Assembly (NCBI GenBank): GCA_020435965.1
Contig: JAGQYS010000055.1
Span: 3,390-37,190, forward strand
Direction: 5' to 3'
DNA: 33,801 nt
Origin: Flavobacteriaceae bacterium
GTDB lineage: Bacteria; Bacteroidota; Bacteroidia; Flavobacteriales; Flavobacteriaceae
The notes under the pieces were generated by a model. That model searched no databases, had not been told where the DNA came from, and saw nothing but the letters and a program-made list of their open reading frames with translations. Numbering within the stretch: position 1 is the first letter of the stretch; every line of letters starts with the position of its first letter. Both the position numbers and the translations under genes were made by a program. Shown piece after piece: positions 8,874 to 17,373 of this stretch.

Positions 8874-9182
8874 ATGGAAACTAATCAAAACCAAAACAGT
8901 GGACAAAATGGTTCTGGCCAAACTATTATAGTCAATCAAGTAGAAAAGAAATCTAATGGACTTGGCACAGCAGGTTTCGTACTTTCTCTAATCGCATTAT
9001 TTATCGGATGGGTTCCATTTCTTGGCTGGTTGATATGGATTCTAGGCCTTGTCTTCTCTTTTATTGGAATCTTCAGGGCTCCAAGAGGATTAGCCATTGC
9101 AGGTTTGGTTATTTCATTTATAGGAATTATCCTATTAGTAATTGTTTTTGCAGGTATTGGTGCAGCAGCACTTTCTTCATAA
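8874..9182 (+). CDS. DUF4190-like small membrane protein
   Basis: This 102-residue protein has a Gln/Asn/Gly-rich N-terminus (residues 1-27). Two Gly-rich hydrophobic stretches follow, about 30-62 (GTAGFVLSLIALFIGWVPFLGWLIWILGLVFSFIGI) and 71-102. The duplicated pattern (xxGFVLSLIALF and LAIAGLVISFIGII) is typical of DUF4190-type proteins. Function is unknown. The 183-nt gap before it holds no recognised gene. It is followed by a hairpin that probably ends transcription in both directions. Confidence 0.7.
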   Translation: METNQNQNSGQNGSGQTIIVNQVEKKSNGLGTAGFVLSLIALFIGWVPFLGWLIWILGLVFSFIGIFRAPRGLAIAGLVISFIGIILLVIVFAGIGAAALSS

Positions 9183-9186
9183 AAAA

Positions 9187-9240
9187 TTAAAAAAGCGACC
9201 AAGTCACTAAGCTTGTCGAAGTGTGATCGCCTTTCTTTAA
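9187..9240. terminator. Bidirectional terminator hairpin carrying an interspersed repeat core
   Basis: GCGA (9195-9198) pairs with TCGC (9227-9230), with an inner CACT/AGTG pairing, A-rich sequence before it and CTTTCTTT after it. It lies between two convergent genes. The loop, read on the minus strand, has the core CACTTCGACAAGCTTAGTGA, which is also found in the terminator at 23628-23677. Confidence 0.6.
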
Positions 9241-9258
9241 TGAGTTTTTGTTGTGCAA

Positions 9259-10500
9259 CTATTCAAATTCCCTTAACGTCTTAACAATTATAGACACGCA
9301 ATCTAGCAATTGCTCTTCAGTCATCACTAAAGGTGGAGCAAAACGAATGATATTACCATGAGTTGGTTTTGCCAATAAACCATTATCTCTAAGCTTTAAG
9401 CAAATATTCCAAGCTGTATCACTTTCTTCATCATCATTTATCACAATAGCGTTTAGTAAGCCTTTACCTCTAACTAAAGTCACTAAATCTGTTGTTGCTA
9501 TATACTTGTTAAGCTCACTTCTGAATAATTGACCTAGTCTTTCTGCATTATCAGCTAGTCGCTCTTCTTTTACAACTTCCAAAGCTGCCATGGCTACAGC
9601 AGCAGCTACAGGATTGCCTCCAAAGGTGCTTCCATGGTTTCCTGGCTTAATCACATTCATCACAGAATCATTTGCCAATACAGCAGACACTGGATAAGCG
9701 CCTCCAGAAAGAGCTTTTCCTAAAATCAATATATCTGGTTTTACGTTTTCATGGTCAACTGCTAATAATTTCCCTGTTCTTGCGATTCCTGTTTGTACTT
9801 CATCTGCAATGAATAATACATTGTACTTTTCACACAATGCTTTTGCTTTGGCTAAATAACCTTCACTTGGAACATACACACCAGCTTCACCTTGAATAGG
9901 TTCAGCCATAAAACCAGCAACATTAGGATTGCTCTTTAGAGCATCTTCCAAAGCGTCTAAATCGTCATAATCAATCTTGATAAACCCTTTTGTAAAAGGA
10001 CCAAAGTTTTTACGAGCTACAGGATCATTTGAAAACGAAATAATGGTTGTTGTTCTGCCGTGGAAATTGTTCTTACAAACAATAATCTCAGCTTCATTTT
10101 CATCAATGCCTTTAACTTCGTAAGCCCATTTTCTACAGATTTTTAAAGCTGTTTCAACAGCTTCAGCTCCTGTATTCATTGGTAATAACTTATCAAATCC
10201 AAAATACTCAGATGCAAATTTTTCGTATCTGCCAAGCATATCATTATAGAATGCTCTGGATGTTAAGGTTAGTGTTTGTGCCTGATTTACCATTGCACCA
10301 ACAATTTTTGGGTGACAATGTCCTTGGTTTACTGCTGAGTATGCTGATAGGAAATCATAATATTGCTTTCCTTCAACATCCCAAACATACACGCCTTCTC
10401 CTCTACTCAGTACGACTGGAAGTGGATGATAATTGTGAGCTCCATACTTGTTTTCTAAATCTATCGCTTCTTGCGATGTTAATTGGTTTAAAACAGCCAT
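9259..10500 (-). CDS. rocD: Ornithine--oxo-acid aminotransferase
   Basis: This 413-residue class-III PLP aminotransferase moves the delta-amino group of ornithine to 2-oxoglutarate, giving glutamate semialdehyde (arginine catabolism and proline synthesis). K262 in [12 protein letters not shown] is the PLP lysine. D233 in IADEVQTG pairs with the pyridine nitrogen, and [10 protein letters not shown] (109-118) and STFGGNP (291-297) bind phosphate. The N-terminal [18 protein letters not shown] and the early [13 protein letters not shown] are typical of ornithine aminotransferases, as opposed to acetylornithine or GABA enzymes. It is a single-gene unit here; downstream is the terminator at 9187-9240. 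No regulator or second arginine gene is adjacent. Confidence 0.93.
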   Translation of the reverse strand: MAVLNQLTSQEAIDLENKYGAHNYHPLPVVLSRGEGVYVWDVEGKQYYDFLSAYSAVNQGHCHPKIVGAMVNQAQTLTLTSRAFYNDMLGRYEKFASEYFGFDKLLPMNTGAEAVETALKICRKWAYEVKGIDENEAEIIVCKNNFHGRTTTIISFSNDPVARKNFGPFTKGFIKIDYDDLDALEDALKSNPNVAGFMAEPIQGEAGVYVPSEGYLAKAKALCEKYNVLFIADEVQTGIARTGKLLAVDHENVKPDILILGKALSGGAYPVSAVLANDSVMNVIKPGNHGSTFGGNPVAAAVAMAALEVVKEERLADNAERLGQLFRSELNKYIATTDLVTLVRGKGLLNAIVINDDEESDTAWNICLKLRDNGLLAKPTHGNIIRFAPPLVMTEEQLLDCVSIIVKTLREFE

Positions 10501-10704
10501 TTTATTATGTTTTAAATTAAAAAAATAACCATTCCTTATCTACCTTTATCCTTTCAGACCATACTCAAAGAAACTTCCAAAGTGAAGTTGAGATTCTGAA
10601 AATTCAGCGTGGGAAAGAAATCATCCCTAAAGGCTTGCAAATTACTAAATATAAGTTGCTTGGTAAAATATTTAATGTGTGTTTTTTACTATCCAAAAAG
10701 AACT

Positions 10705-10712
10705 TACTTTTG
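10705..10712 (+). promoter_or_regulatory. -7 promoter element for rlmD, with near-leaderless spacing
   Basis: TACTTTTG matches TAnnTTTG and ends only 4 nt before the ATG at 10717, so the transcript would have almost no leader. This supports the ATG at 10717 rather than the open frame that runs back to 10609. Confidence 0.55.
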
Positions 10713-10716
10713 CAGC

Positions 10717-12126
10717 ATGTCTAGAAGAAACAAAAAACAAGTATTCACCAAGGTTGAAGTTATTGATGCTGGAGCTAAAGGCAAAACCATCGCTAAAGCT
10801 CCAGATGGAAAAGTCATCTTTTTATCAAATGCTATTCCTGGTGATGTGGTAGATATACAAACATTTAAAAAGCGAAAAGCCTATTACGAAGGCAAGGCTA
10901 CCAAGTTTCATACACTTTCTAAGAAACGAACAGAACCTGTTTGCGAGCATTTTGGCACTTGTGGTGGCTGTAAATGGCAAAACATGGCTTATGAACATCA
11001 ACTATATTACAAGCAAAAGGAAGTAACTAATAACTTGACACGCATTGGTCATATAGAATTACCTGAAGCCACTCCAATTCTTGGTTCTGCAAATGAGTAT
11101 TTTTATAGAAATAAAATGGAATTTTCCTTTAGCGATAGCAGATGGTTAACCCTTAAAGAAATTCAATCTGATAAAGATTTAGATGATAAAAATGCCTTAG
11201 GTTTTCACATTCCTGGAATGTGGGACAAAATCTTGGACATTAAAACGTGTCATTTGCAAGCGGATCCTTCAAACGCCATTAGAAACGCAGTAAAAGCCTT
11301 TGCTATTGAACATAACTTTGAGTTTTTCAATACCAGAAATCAAGAAGGCTTATTAAGAACTTTAATGATAAGAACCTCATCAACTGGCGATATTATGGTC
11401 GTAGTTCAGTTCTTTAAAGATGATAAACAAAATCGTGACTTATTGCTAAATCATTTGGCAGATACATTTCCAGAAATTACCTCGTTGCAATATATCATCA
11501 ACGAAAAAGCTAACGATACTATTTACGATCAAGATGTGATTTGCTACAAAGGTGAAGACCACATTTTTGAAGAAATGGATGGCCTAAAATTTAAAATAAA
11601 CGCTAAATCCTTTTATCAAACCAATTCAGATCAAGCTTACCAACTCTATAAAATAGCAAGGGATTTTGCTGGTTTAACAGGAAGCGAATTGGTATACGAC
11701 TTGTACACAGGAACTGGAACCATAGCACAATTTGTTGCCAAACAAGCGAAAAAAGTGGTTGGTGTAGAAGCTGTTCCAGATGCCATTACAGCTGCAAAGG
11801 AAAATGCACAATTAAATGGTATAGATAACGTTGAATTTTATGTTGGTGATATGAAAAATGTATTTAACAATACTTTTATAAAAACGCATGGACAACCAGA
11901 TGTGATTATAACAGATCCACCAAGAGATGGTATGCATAAAGACGTCGTTAATCAAATACTAAACATTTCACCAGAAAAAATAGTTTATGTAAGTTGCAAC
12001 AGCGCAACACAAGCCAGAGATTTAGCTTTGATGGATGCTGTTTATAAAGTCACTAAAACTCAGGCAGTCGATATGTTCCCGCAAACGCATCATGTTGAAA
12101 ATGTTGTACTTTTGGAAAAGCGATAG
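10717..12126 (+). CDS. rlmD: 23S rRNA (uracil-C5)-methyltransferase RlmD-type
   Basis: From the ATG at 10717 the enzyme has 469 residues, the usual length. An N-terminal TRAM RNA-binding domain covers about 8-68. Four cysteines, C76, C82, C85 and C178 (C-x5-C-x2-C then a distant C), bind the [4Fe-4S] cluster. The SAM-binding part has VYDLYTGTGTIA (327-338) and DPPRDGM (400-406). The catalytic nucleophile is C427 in VSCNSATQ and the general base E461 in THHVENV. It uses SAM to methylate C5 of a uracil in 23S rRNA. Which uracil is modified (1939 or 747) cannot be told from motifs alone; RlmD is the usual call. It is followed after 8 nt by two conserved unknown genes. Confidence 0.9.
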   Translation: MSRRNKKQVFTKVEVIDAGAKGKTIAKAPDGKVIFLSNAIPGDVVDIQTFKKRKAYYEGKATKFHTLSKKRTEPVCEHFGTCGGCKWQNMAYEHQLYYKQKEVTNNLTRIGHIELPEATPILGSANEYFYRNKMEFSFSDSRWLTLKEIQSDKDLDDKNALGFHIPGMWDKILDIKTCHLQADPSNAIRNAVKAFAIEHNFEFFNTRNQEGLLRTLMIRTSSTGDIMVVVQFFKDDKQNRDLLLNHLADTFPEITSLQYIINEKANDTIYDQDVICYKGEDHIFEEMDGLKFKINAKSFYQTNSDQAYQLYKIARDFAGLTGSELVYDLYTGTGTIAQFVAKQAKKVVGVEAVPDAITAAKENAQLNGIDNVEFYVGDMKNVFNNTFIKTHGQPDVIITDPPRDGMHKDVVNQILNISPEKIVYVSCNSATQARDLALMDAVYKVTKTQAVDMFPQTHHVENVVLLEKR

Positions 12127-12134
12127 ATAATAAT

Positions 12135-12641
12135 ATGAAAAAAATAATAGCCTTACTTCTACTCTGTTTTGTAATTACCAATTGTGAAAAAGACGATATC
12201 TGCTCTTCGGATACTGGAACAACTCCAAAACTCATCCTTAGGTTTTATGACATTTCAGATGAAGACGAAACCAAACAAGTGCCAAACTTATTGGTTTATG
12301 GAATAGACGACTCCAATGAACCAGTATTATTTGACCATATTGGATTAACTGCTGCTAATAAAGACTCTATAGCAATCCCTTTACGCACAGATGGCAATGC
12401 AACTCGATTTGTATTGCATCGAGATTATGAAGGTGATTCTGATACTGGAAACATAGATATCATCACAGCCAATTATATAGGAGAAAATATTTATGTGTCT
12501 CGTGCTTGTGGTTATAAAACCATTTATAATGCATTGGCTTTAGACTTAGAACCAGACTCAGACAATTGGGTAATAAACTCAGAAATAATTAATACAACCG
12601 TTGAAAATGAAACTACAGCTCATGTTAAAATATACCATTAG
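12135..12641 (+). CDS. DUF6452 family lipoprotein
   Basis: This 168-residue protein has a lipoprotein signal with lipobox ITNC (Cys at residue 17), followed by the family opening CEKDDICSSDTGTTPKLILRFYD and a beta-rich body. No catalytic motif is seen. In Flavobacteriaceae it is generally found between rlmD and a DUF6048 gene, as here. Its 3' end overlaps the next gene by about 35 nt, so translation is probably coupled. A paired role at the envelope with the DUF6048 product is inference from the constant linkage. Confidence 0.8.
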   Translation: MKKIIALLLLCFVITNCEKDDICSSDTGTTPKLILRFYDISDEDETKQVPNLLVYGIDDSNEPVLFDHIGLTAANKDSIAIPLRTDGNATRFVLHRDYEGDSDTGNIDIITANYIGENIYVSRACGYKTIYNALALDLEPDSDNWVINSEIINTTVENETTAHVKIYH

Positions 12642-13320
12642 CATTTTATGCCTTATGCTAGTGTGTACCACAACATTAGCGCAAACTGATAGTATTCCTT
12701 CAGACTCTTTAAGATATGCTCAAAAATATGGCTTGCGTTTAGGAGGTGATGTTAGCAAACTTGTGAGAACCTTTATTGATGAAGACTATTCAGGTTTTGA
12801 AATCAATGGCGATTACAGACTTACCAAAAACCTTTATGTTGCTGGCGAAATTGGTTTTGAAGAAAACACAACTTCTAACGAGCAATTAAACTCCACAGCC
12901 AACGGTTCGTATTTTAAAGGAGGTGTTGATTATAATATGTACAAAAACTGGTTTGGTATGGAAAACATGATTTATGCTGGTTTTCGTGTTGGAGCAGCTT
13001 CCTTTAAGCAAACCTTAAATAGTTATACCATTTACCAAACCGACCAAAGTTGGCCACCAACCACAGTAAATTCTGGTCAGGAGTTTAATGGTTTGAGTGC
13101 CATTTGGGGCGAACTCATTATTGGTATTAAAGCCGAAGTTTTAAATAACATTTACGTTGGACTTAACGCTCAACTTAAAGCCAGAATTACCGAAAAAGAA
13201 CCTAATAACTTTGAAAATATCTACATTCCAGGATTTGGAAGAACTTACGATAGTGGTCGTTTTGGTATTGGTTTTGGTTACAATATTTCTTATCTTATTC
13301 CTTTGTATAAAAAGGAATAA
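12607..13320 (+). CDS. DUF6048 family outer-membrane-like protein
   Basis: From the ATG at 12607 the protein has 237 residues with a signal peptide ending at about ATTLAQ/TTLAQ. The rest alternates polar and hydrophobic residues (GLRLGGDVSKLV, KNLYVAGEIGFEE, NGSYFKGGVDYNMYKNW, RFGIGFGYNISYLIPLY), which looks like an 8- to 10-strand outer-membrane barrel; this is a visual judgement. Three starts are possible: TTG 12601, ATG 12607 and ATG 12622, all inside the DUF6452 gene. It is followed after 3 nt by the DinB-type gene, so rlmD through to 13848 may be one transcript. Confidence 0.75.
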   Translation: MKLQLMLKYTISILCLMLVCTTTLAQTDSIPSDSLRYAQKYGLRLGGDVSKLVRTFIDEDYSGFEINGDYRLTKNLYVAGEIGFEENTTSNEQLNSTANGSYFKGGVDYNMYKNWFGMENMIYAGFRVGAASFKQTLNSYTIYQTDQSWPPTTVNSGQEFNGLSAIWGELIIGIKAEVLNNIYVGLNAQLKARITEKEPNNFENIYIPGFGRTYDSGRFGIGFGYNISYLIPLYKKE

Positions 13321-13323
13321 CAC

Positions 13324-13848
13324 ATGCACAAAGACGCCATAGCAGAACTGCTTGAAGTAAAGCACCAAACACTTTTTAATTGGCTGGAAAACCAAGAGAT
13401 GGACAAATGGCAAAAAGGTCCTGAAGGAAAATGGACTACAGGACAACAAGCACTACACTTACTACAAAGTATAAAACCACTTAATGATGCCATGAGCATG
13501 CCTAAATTTGTACTGAGGTATAAATTTGGCAAGTCCAATCGTGAGGTTAGAGATTATGATACCATTGTAAAACGTTACCAAGAACGTTTGGAAGATGCAA
13601 AAGGCATGACTTTTGGTCCTTCACAAAACATGAAAGTTCCCAATGATGAAGACAAACATTACCTCTTAAACCGACTTAAAGCCGAAAACAAAAAGCTGCA
13701 ATACAAAGTAAAAAAGTGGAAAGATAAAGACTTAGACAACCTTATTTTACCACATCCTTTAATGGGAAAAATGCCTGTAAGAGAACTTGTGATGTGGACA
13801 GCCTATCACGTTGAGCATCATACCCAACAACTGACAGAACACTATTAA
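13324..13848 (+). CDS. DinB-like metal-binding four-helix protein
   Basis: This 174-residue protein has the DinB/YfiT arrangement. H45 in QALHLLQS and the C-terminal H162-x3-H166 in YHVEHHTQQL would form the three-His metal site. W37 in the GKWTTGQQ turn before the first His is also typical. DinB-like proteins include thiol-dependent transferases (bacillithiol type) and damage-induced proteins of unknown function; the substrate cannot be told here. The N-terminal helix AIAELLEVKHQTLFNWLE fits the first bundle helix. The gene begins 3 nt after the DUF6048 gene and is the last of that run. Confidence 0.75.
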   Translation: MHKDAIAELLEVKHQTLFNWLENQEMDKWQKGPEGKWTTGQQALHLLQSIKPLNDAMSMPKFVLRYKFGKSNREVRDYDTIVKRYQERLEDAKGMTFGPSQNMKVPNDEDKHYLLNRLKAENKKLQYKVKKWKDKDLDNLILPHPLMGKMPVRELVMWTAYHVEHHTQQLTEHY

Positions 13849-13862
13849 CCAGCAACACCAAA

Positions 13863-13913
13863 AGGCTTGATACACCAAGCCAAATTACGTAGAACTACGT
13901 ATAGATTTTTTAA
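13863..13913 (+). terminator. Two adjacent hairpins after the DinB-type gene
   Basis: GGCTTG (13864-13869) pairs with CAAGCC (13876-13881) around a 6-nt loop. A second inverted repeat, TACGTAG/CTACGTA (13886-13892 and 13895-13901), is followed by TAGATTTTTT. The second with its T run is the better terminator. Confidence 0.4.
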
Positions 13914-13935
13914 TAAAAAAAGGCTAACTTCGTTT

Positions 13936-13962
13936 ACTTGTGCTGAACTAGCTTCAGTAACT
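13936..13962. repeat. Degenerate copy of a short palindromic intergenic repeat
   Basis: ACTTGTGCTGAACTAGCTTCAGTA contains the inverted repeat CTGAA (13943-13947) and TTCAG (13953-13957). From memory it resembles a short repeat common in flavobacterial intergenic DNA; I have no second copy in this window to prove it. Confidence 0.35.
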
Positions 13963-13995
13963 CTGATATAAACAATTAAAAAAGTTCATATCATG

Positions 13996-14773
13996 ACATT
14001 GGCAACAATATGAATTATGAAAAGGGTTTTATCTAAAATATTAATTGTTCTGATATTAGTTTCTTGCCAAGTAACTAATGATGAACCATATCAAAGTTTT
14101 AGTAATTCAGATTTTGAGTTTATTCCTGAAAATTACCAAGGAACAGGAACAATATTAAAATTTATAAATCAAGAAAATGTAGAAGTCCTAATTGAACCAA
14201 TATCATATAATTTGTCAAAAGAGTATAATAGTGGTGTTGGTTTTGGACAACCATCCAATTCAGATAGTTATTATTATGACGATTTGTGGATTACACTCGA
14301 ACTTCTGAATGTTGACATCCAAAATCAAGGTGTTGATTTTTGTAATAAAATTACAATACACATTAATAAAGTTGGAGATGGTAGATTGTCTACTGATTTA
14401 GGAATTCCCTATTATGATGACTCTTTTTGCCTTGGTAACGGTTTTAGTGGATTTTCGCCCTACGAAAATTTAATACAGATGGAAGTGAATAATGTAACTT
14501 ATACGAAAGTTAAAACTATTGTTCCAAATGAATTCTTTACATTTTACAACAATTCACAAATAGATAAAGTTTACTATGATTTTGACGTGGGCATTATCGG
14601 ATTTGACGACACCCAAAATAATAAAGAATTTCGATTAGTCATTGAATAAAAATGTGCTACAACAAAGAACTGAGTTAAAAAACAAGCATTTTTAAACTAA
14701 CATCTGATTTGGAGCTGAATTTGACTGTCGTCTGATTCCGCACAAACAATACACGAACACGTTAAGCGAAAAT
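13996..14773 (+). other. Possible cassette-like unit around the orphan lipoprotein gene
   Basis: The 210-residue lipoprotein gene is bounded upstream by ACATTGGCAACAAT (13996-14009) and downstream by ACGTTAAGCGAAAAT (14759-14773). These two fit a shared pattern, AC-R-TT-RR followed by GC-rich then A-rich bases. The downstream one contains GTTAAGC, which fits the GTTRRRY core of integron attC sites. GTGCTACAACAA (14654-14665) begins the 120-nt region after the gene. Whether this is a real attC-like site is inference. Confidence 0.3.
14017..14649 (+). CDS. Lipoprotein of unknown function
   Basis: This 210-residue protein starts with a lipoprotein signal, lipobox LVSC (Cys17). The mature part is rich in Tyr, Asn, Asp and Phe and is probably all-beta, with no motif I recognise. 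Two cysteines (in FCNKIT and SFCLGNG) could form a disulfide. The gene stands alone: the DinB gene ends 168 nt upstream and the next gene runs the other way. It has an AT-rich codon pattern with TTA/AAT/TAT preferred, similar to its neighbours. The flanking short repeats suggest it could have arrived as a single-gene unit, see the entry for 13996-14773. Confidence 0.7.
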   Translation: MKRVLSKILIVLILVSCQVTNDEPYQSFSNSDFEFIPENYQGTGTILKFINQENVEVLIEPISYNLSKEYNSGVGFGQPSNSDSYYYDDLWITLELLNVDIQNQGVDFCNKITIHINKVGDGRLSTDLGIPYYDDSFCLGNGFSGFSPYENLIQMEVNNVTYTKVKTIVPNEFFTFYNNSQIDKVYYDFDVGIIGFDDTQNNKEFRLVIE

Positions 14774-14796
14774 CCAAAATCACTTATACTCGATAA

Positions 14797-15576
14797 TCAA
14801 AAACTCAGAGGTGTGTTTCCAGTGTTTAGCACTTGGTGTTCTGAGACTTCATTTTTACTCCAAGAGTATCCTGTTGGGAAGGTGAATTCGCGAGTTCCTG
14901 TAGCTTCTTCCAGTTTAAAGGTGCCACCAACCAAGGCATATCCAAAATGAGGGTTGTGGTAATGTTTTTCGTGGCCAAAGCCTGGTGGAAACGAGCATCT
15001 TAAAACTCTGAGTTCATCATTATCTTCAAGGACTTCGCACACTTTTTCGCCCTTCCAACCTGCTTCAAAAGGATCAGGTAAACTAGCATTATTTGCTTGC
15101 GCTTCAATATCAGTAGATTTTTCAACAGAACTTGCATGATCTTTTACAACATACCAATTACCATCAATCTTTTCTAAATCATAACTCACAATCATTCTGT
15201 TAAAATAAGGTTTGCCATCACGTTCTGGTTCTCTATAAACAATCTCAGTGATTATCATGGCTAAGGCCTCTCCTACTTTGCTGTTCAAAATTTTGGTTTC
15301 AAAGGTCCAACCATTATCAACAGCAAACCAATCTTTGTGATAGCTCATAAAGGCATCAACGCCTTCCATAATTTCAGTTTGAGGTAAAATGAGTTGCATC
15401 TCACCAGTTGGCGACATGGTTGTTTTTAAAGTTGCTAAATCTTTATTGCTCACAGCATCCAAATGTTTTTGCATCAATGCGATGCATTCTTTTTCATTGG
15501 AAGTTTCTGAAGTGTCTTTATTTTGGGTATTGCAAGCCAATAACAAGGCAAACATAAGAATGGTTAGTTTTCTCAT
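14797..15576 (-). CDS. Lipoprotein with SnoaL-like (NTF2 fold) and cupin domains, 3' end probably frameshifted
   Basis: The 259-residue product has a lipoprotein signal with lipobox LLAC (Cys15). A SnoaL/NTF2-like domain covers about 27-150 (ECIALMQKHLDAVSNKDLATLKTTM through GNWYVVKDHASS). A cupin covers about 165-259, with the metal-type motif GHEKHYHNPHFGYALVGG and, near the end, EHQVLNTGNT. The frame stops after NTPLSF, in the final cupin strand. One extra T in the T5 run at 14799-14803 would continue it to a stop at 14780-14782, adding LIIEYK-type residues that complete the strand. So there is a one-base deletion or a base-call error. Substrate and reaction are unknown. It lies 32 nt after the glycosyltransferase gene on the same strand. 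Confidence 0.8.
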   Translation of the reverse strand: MRKLTILMFALLLACNTQNKDTSETSNEKECIALMQKHLDAVSNKDLATLKTTMSPTGEMQLILPQTEIMEGVDAFMSYHKDWFAVDNGWTFETKILNSKVGEALAMIITEIVYREPERDGKPYFNRMIVSYDLEKIDGNWYVVKDHASSVEKSTDIEAQANNASLPDPFEAGWKGEKVCEVLEDNDELRVLRCSFPPGFGHEKHYHNPHFGYALVGGTFKLEEATGTREFTFPTGYSWSKNEVSEHQVLNTGNTPLSF

Positions 15577-15608
15577 AGCTAGTGTTTTCTTTTAAAAATA
15601 AGAAAAAA

Positions 15609-16844
15609 TTATGAGTTGCTGTTTTTGGCTTCAATCCAACGAGACATGTACTTGGTGCTTTGCATGGTGTGAAAGTTAAGCATGGCTCCTGTAAAGTTTT
15701 GCAATCTGTTTCTGTCTTTATTGGCAAGCGCCTCTTCAAGTTGGTTTAAAAACTTACGTTCGTGAACTTTCTTATTAAACTTGTCTGCAAGCAAATGAAA
15801 ACCAAATTGTTGTTGTTGTTGCCACAAGATTTCATCTTGATACAAAGCAGCCGCATGATTAACCATCTCATCAACCGAATCTGTTACAAACGCATGATTA
15901 TCATTAGCATCGACAATACCTTCTGCTCCAATGCTAGTGGTGATAAAAGGTGTTCCGTTGTGCATGGCATCAAAAAACTTGCCTTTTAAGCCTGCTCCAA
16001 ATCGCAATGGCGACAAACAGACTCTAGCTTTTTGCATCACTTCATTCACATTCTCTGCAAAACCTTTGATGTAAAAGCCATTTTTTTTATCATCGTACTG
16101 TTTTATTTTGTCGTTTACATAAGCACCATAAACATGAAGCTCAGCTGTTTTTAATTGTGCTCTGATGTTTGGCCAAATGCTTTCCTTCAAATATTTAACC
16201 GCATCTAAATTTGGTGGATGCAAGAAATTACCAATGGTTACAAAATGCTCTCGTTCATTAAAACGAGGTAAGGCGTTTTGTTCGTCTTCAGATATAGCAT
16301 CCATTAAGAAAGGCAAATAATGCAACAACTGTTCAGGAACTTTAAATGCGTTTGTTAACAAGGCCATTTCAGCTTTAGAAATAATCAAGCTAAAATCACA
16401 TCTGTAAATACTTGCAATTTCACGTTTGGCAATATCTCTAAACAAGTAACTGTTATCAAAAGGTTTATTGTCTTTAACCGCTTGTGCTCTGCCTTTTCGA
16501 AGACAATGTAAATCTTCAGTATCCAGAATACGCAACGCCTCAGGGCACTGCTCAGCAACTCGCCAACCAAACTGTTCTTCCATCATAAAACGATCAAACA
16601 GTACCACATCTGGTTTTAGTGCAGATACAAAATCATCAAAACTGGAATGGTTGAGTTCAATAGCAACTGAGTCAACATTGAAGTCTTTAAGGTTAACTGC
16701 TTTCTCAGATTTAGCGCAAGGACTCGCAAAGGTAATGGTGTAACCTTCGTTTAAAAACAATTGCATGAGTTGCATCATTCGGCTCCCAGCAGCTGAACTT
16801 TTTGGTTCAGGCCATACAAAGCCAATGATTAAAAGCTTAGGCAT
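15609..16844 (-). CDS. Glycosyltransferase, GT-B fold (GT4-like)
   Basis: This 411-residue protein has a Rossmann-like N-terminal half starting MPKLLIIGFVWPEP with the SSAAGSRMMQL acceptor-side loop. The C-terminal half matches GT4-type enzymes: FVTIGNFLHPPNLDAVKYL (about 230-248), LHVYG, FYIKGFAENVNEVMQKARVCLSPLRFGAGLKGKFFDAM and the GTPFITTSIGAEGI loop that binds the nucleotide-sugar. It transfers a sugar from an activated donor, probably to a surface glycan; donor and acceptor are unknown. It is not in a polysaccharide cluster, so its target may be a protein or lipid. The haem-binding gene lies 6 nt upstream on the same strand, so they may be cotranscribed. Confidence 0.8.
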   Translation of the reverse strand: MPKLLIIGFVWPEPKSSAAGSRMMQLMQLFLNEGYTITFASPCAKSEKAVNLKDFNVDSVAIELNHSSFDDFVSALKPDVVLFDRFMMEEQFGWRVAEQCPEALRILDTEDLHCLRKGRAQAVKDNKPFDNSYLFRDIAKREIASIYRCDFSLIISKAEMALLTNAFKVPEQLLHYLPFLMDAISEDEQNALPRFNEREHFVTIGNFLHPPNLDAVKYLKESIWPNIRAQLKTAELHVYGAYVNDKIKQYDDKKNGFYIKGFAENVNEVMQKARVCLSPLRFGAGLKGKFFDAMHNGTPFITTSIGAEGIVDANDNHAFVTDSVDEMVNHAAALYQDEILWQQQQQFGFHLLADKFNKKVHERKFLNQLEEALANKDRNRLQNFTGAMLNFHTMQSTKYMSRWIEAKNSNS

Positions 16845-16850
16845 TTTTGT

Positions 16851-17330
16851 TTATTCAGCTGTCTTTTGTTGGGCATACATTGTTCTTACTTGTTTTGCCC
16901 AAGCAACAATATTAGCTATTTGGTCGTCAGTTAGCTTAGCATCAGAGTGAGTCCATGTGTACGATGGCAATGGCATTTCTTTTTTCTCAACCATTTCAAT
17001 AAGTTCTTCAAACTTATGATCTTTTCTTTTTAACTCCGATTTAGACCAAGCTGATTCAGACACATTAAAATGTTTTTTTCCATCATTAACATGTCCAGCT
17101 AACCAATAATTTACAGGTGTAATGTTGTTGTACCAAGGATATCTTGTATGATCGCTATGGCAATCAAAACAAGTAGATTTTAGAATCAGTTTTACATCTT
17201 CTGGAGGATTAGTTTCAGCTAAAAAAGGTTCAATGGAAGCCAAATCGCCTTCATTTTTATCAGGACCAAAAAATTGCGCAATCACAAAGGCAATTAAAAG
17301 CAGTAATAATATTTTTTTTATAATCTTCAT
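16851..17330 (-). CDS. Haem-binding domain (CxxCH) protein
   Basis: The 159-residue protein has an N-terminal membrane anchor or uncleaved signal (residues 5-20). A c-type haem motif, C54-F-D-C57-H58, is followed by SDHTRYPWYNNITPVNYWLAGHVNDGKKHFN, which is the signature of the Haem_bd family. The C-terminal part, QIANIVAWAKQVRTMYA, has the distal cytochrome-like helix. It is probably a membrane-anchored periplasmic cytochrome c-like protein; its electron partner is unknown. The gene sits 6 nt before the glycosyltransferase and starts at the left end of the divergent region at 17331-17373. Confidence 0.85.
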   Translation of the reverse strand: MKIIKKILLLLLIAFVIAQFFGPDKNEGDLASIEPFLAETNPPEDVKLILKSTCFDCHSDHTRYPWYNNITPVNYWLAGHVNDGKKHFNVSESAWSKSELKRKDHKFEELIEMVEKKEMPLPSYTWTHSDAKLTDDQIANIVAWAKQVRTMYAQQKTAE

Positions 17331-17373
17331 TATTTGTTAGTTTTATGAGTCTTAAAAGTAATAAAAATAATCA

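Noticed and set aside
8936..9202. Antisense frame over the DUF4190-like gene
   Set aside because: The plus-strand frame has clear membrane-helix duplication and a proper start; the other is a mirror of it.
10571..10608. Inverted repeats AACTTC/GAAGTT and CTGAA/TTCAG between rocD and rlmD
   Set aside because: They may be a worn repeat or chance in AT-rich DNA; too short to call.
10609..10716. Longer start for rlmD
   Set aside because: The extra residues are unlike the TRAM domain and the -7 promoter element TACTTTTG lies just before the ATG at 10717.
16385..16950. Open frames opposite the glycosyltransferase and haem-protein genes
   Set aside because: They lie antisense to well-supported domains and have no features of their own.
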